Of a DNA stretch of 64,000 nucleotides, positions 61,728-64,000 are shown one piece after another. This DNA is from Rosellinia necatrix. Its lineage: Eukaryota; Ascomycota; Sordariomycetes; Xylariales; Xylariaceae. The position numbers and the translations under genes were made by a program. Location of the stretch: contig JAGYVD010000005.1 in NCBI GenBank assembly GCA_021209875.1, forward strand, positions 3,386,001 to 3,450,000, given 5' to 3'. The stretch's first letter is position 1; each line of letters starts with the position of its first letter. The notes under the pieces were generated by a model that ran no database searches, was not told the origin of the DNA, and saw only the letters and a program-made list of their open reading frames with translations.

Positions 61728-61975
61728 AAACAAAAGACTTTTACAAGGTTTACTTAATATATATATGCATATATATATCTTTTATAAAAAGTCACGCAGA
61801 CCTATTTATACAAATTACTTTAACATATTATTAAAATATATTAATTAATATAATATTCTTTTATCCAAATATCAGGCCAAATTATTATTATTATATAGTA
61901 CGCTTTTAAATCCTACTACTTATTTAAGTCTTAAAAACATATTTAATAATACATCTGATTTTATAGCACACGCAA

Positions 61976-62244
61976 GCCCTGCAGACTTTACGCGGCAGAC
62001 TGCACCCGCGCGCGCACGTTATACAACACGAATCCCCAACTAAATTTAAACATAAATACAGCTAGTCCAGAAAAAACAGCCTTCGGCTATCTATATAAAA
62101 ATAGAAAATTAACTACTAAAAAGTTGACTTGTATAACAAAACGCAAGCTAAATAATTAGTCTATCCGCACGTCTGGTTTCTTCCACTCGTAACTCTCACT
62201 TTTTTTACAATTTTCATCACGCTCGCAAGCTCGCTTTAAGCCCT
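61976..62244. repeat. Dispersed repeat copy 2 (more mutated)
   Basis: 269-bp direct repeat of 60983-61259, starting about 990 bp later. Examples of change, copy 1 to copy 2: GGCCCCACGC to GACTTTACGC, GACCGAATTCGAAC to AACTAAATTTAAAC, AAGGGTAGG to AAAAATAGA. All examples are transitions. Confidence 0.85.
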
Positions 62245-64000
62245 TAAGTTTTTTAAAAATAAATAAAAAATTTTATTAAATAATATAAAAATATTATATA
62301 AATAAGCTAAATAATCTGTTTTAATATTTAAAAAATAATAATATTATTAATAAAAGCTTTATAATAATATTTATAAAAATAAAATAATTTATTTATAAAA
62401 TATTAAATATATATAAATATATTATAAAATCTTATTAAAGCTATTATTAATTGTTTTAGTTTTTAAAAACTTATTATTATAAATCGGTTTTAATAATTAA
62501 AATAAACTATAAATTAATAAAAAAACAGTTATATTTATAACAATTAAATAATTTTTTTTTAATTAAAGCAATAATTATAAATTATAACAGTAATAAATAG
62601 TTATTTAAAACAGCTATTTTGTTTAAAACTTATAAATTAACTATTAAACGTAAATATAGTTTTTTTTTATATAAGCTATATAATAAAATCAGATATATAA
62701 ATAAAAAAAGCTGTTGATTTATTTTATTTTATTTTGTTTATAAAGTTTATTAAATATTATATTAATTATTTTTTAATCGCGTGCGCTAAAAAATATAATT
62801 AAAAATTTAGTTTTATTTATTGCTAATTATTAACTAAAAAAATTTTATTTGTTTTTCTGCAATATATTAATAATATTTTAATTTTTTAAATATTAAATAT
62901 TTTTATAATAATTTAAAAATTTCTAGCGTTATAATTTTTTTTATATAAATAGATTATTTATTTAAAGCTTTAATTTTATTTTTTTTGCTAGGCTTTTTTA
63001 TATTTAGTATTAATAAAACCTTTTAAATTTTAAGCTTAAATATTTTATTTAATTATTTGCTTGTTTTTATTATAAATATTTCTGCTGTATAAATCGCGCT
63101 AATCGTGTTTATTTTACTAGTCGCGTTAGTTATATTAAAAACTTTGTTAAAAAAAAAGCCTGTTAAAAAAATATTATGTTGTTCTAACGTGTTAATTATT
63201 CTAGCGATCGTATTAATTTTTATTACGGTTAAATCTAAGCTTTAAGTTATATTATAATTTTAATATATATTAATAATAATAGTAGCAATAATAAAAGTTA
63301 TTAATATAAAGTTTGTTAATAAATATATATTTAATAATTTAAAATTGTTAAAAATATATATTTTCTTTTTAAATATAAAATGCTAAAATTAATAATTAAT
63401 AAAATATTTTAAAACATGTTAAACAGCAGGCCGGTATTAATTAGTAATATATTAGTTATATTTACAGCTTTAGCTGCTGTTAAACCTGCAGCTATTATTA
63501 CAGCTTTTAAAAAAAATTTATATATTTTTAATACCTGATTTTTAATATAGTTATTTTTAAATTATATTTATTTAAATGTTTTTAAAAATAGTTTTAGTTT
63601 TAAAAACAGATTAGCAATTATTACGTTTAAAAAATTATAAATTTAATTAAAGCTGCTATATTATTTTTTATAATAATTTAAATATAAAATCTTTATTTTT
63701 AAATAGTAGTTTATATTTAGCTAGTACTAATATTAATATTTTAAGCGCTAAAATACTTTTTATATTAAAGTTATTTTATATATATATAAATTTGCTTTAA
63801 AAATATTTAAAAAATATTTTAAAAATTTTAACGTTTATAAAAATAATTATATTTAAACTATAATCGATTAAAACTCTGCAAATATTTAAAAGTTATTTTT
63901 AATAATATTTTAATTTTGTTTTTTTTATAACTTAAGCTATATTTATAAATTTTAATAATTATAAAAATTTATAATTATTATTATTTAATATATAAAATTT

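Larger units (their letters stand above)
54217..64000. other. AT-rich isochore, RIP-like, continues past window
   Basis: Nearly 10 kb dominated by A and T with no sustained coding frame. Residual G and C sit mostly in GC, CAG/CTG and CG steps. Short islands of normal composition remain at 54270-54360, 56200-56330, 56990-57150, 60975-61260 and 61970-62245. This is the expected look of transposon-derived DNA mutated by repeat-induced point mutation. Confidence 0.9.

Noticed and set aside
54217..64000. Mitochondrial DNA insertion as an explanation for the AT-rich block
   Set aside because: No cox, nad, atp or rRNA-like sequence is readable, and the paired copies show directional transition decay as in mutated nuclear repeats.
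1..64000. CRISPR arrays, operons or prokaryotic-type signals
   Set aside because: None found; the DNA is eukaryotic with spliceosomal introns, and the only regular arrays are the protein repeat, the minisatellite and microsatellites.

Overview
The window is nuclear DNA of a filamentous ascomycete (Pezizomycotina, most likely a Sordariomycete). The evidence is short spliceosomal introns (about 50-165 bp, GTRNGT donors, CTAAC/CTGAC branch sites, YAG acceptors), a HET-domain gene, a DUF3433 membrane protein, single-copy ascomycete housekeeping genes, and an AT-rich block with repeat-induced C-to-T decay. I cannot name the species. Exon joins were accepted only when phase was kept across every junction and the product read like its family.

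Layout. 1-2989 (+): a decaying group II PLP-dependent decarboxylase. 3808-5703 (+): HET-domain protein. 6410-7566 (+): NmrA-like oxidoreductase. 11630-7701 (-): 1237-aa DUF3433 membrane protein with three 25-residue repeats. 14900-13027 (-): membrane-anchored coiled-coil protein in four exons. 17886-19086 (+): secreted PL3 pectate lyase in five exons. 20943-19436 (-): GPI3. 21640-24225 (+): DBP6. 25943-27146 (+): DGK1-type CTP:diacylglycerol kinase. 32741-33518 (+): KxDL protein. 35769-35095 (-): conserved acidic protein. 36849-37550 (+): Trp-rich lipocalin-like protein. 39120-37798 (-): LENG1-like Cir_N protein. 40967-39811 (-): SAM methyltransferase. 41716-44710 (+): SPB4 in 11 exons. 46443-45283 (-): stomatin-family protein.

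The right third is repeat territory. It holds a gene-poor stretch (46.4-50.4 kb), a decayed DUF3435 tyrosine recombinase (the family that includes Starship captains; 50.4-53.1 kb), a 17-bp minisatellite (53.3-53.5 kb), and the 3' end of a pogo-like DDE transposase (53.6-54.2 kb). After these comes an extremely AT-rich isochore (54.2-64 kb). Inside it lie a 1.9-kb element with terminal inverted repeats and TA target sites, two long perfect triloop hairpins, and two diverged copies of a 270-bp segment that differ by C-to-T/G-to-A transitions.

The core genes show no cluster logic: ribosome biogenesis (DBP6, SPB4), GPI anchor synthesis (GPI3), lipid phosphorylation (DGK1), organelle/endosome biology (KxDL) and splicing-related (LENG1-like). 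Accessory genes (HET, DUF3433, pectate lyase, NmrA-like) lie on the left. Two results stand out. The SPB4 DEAD motif can be rebuilt only if its intron is a spliceosomal twin intron (stwintron). Three conserved genes (GPI3, DGK1, LENG1-like) are each thrown out of frame by one extra base in a six-base C/G run, which points to sequence error or a shared mutational process.
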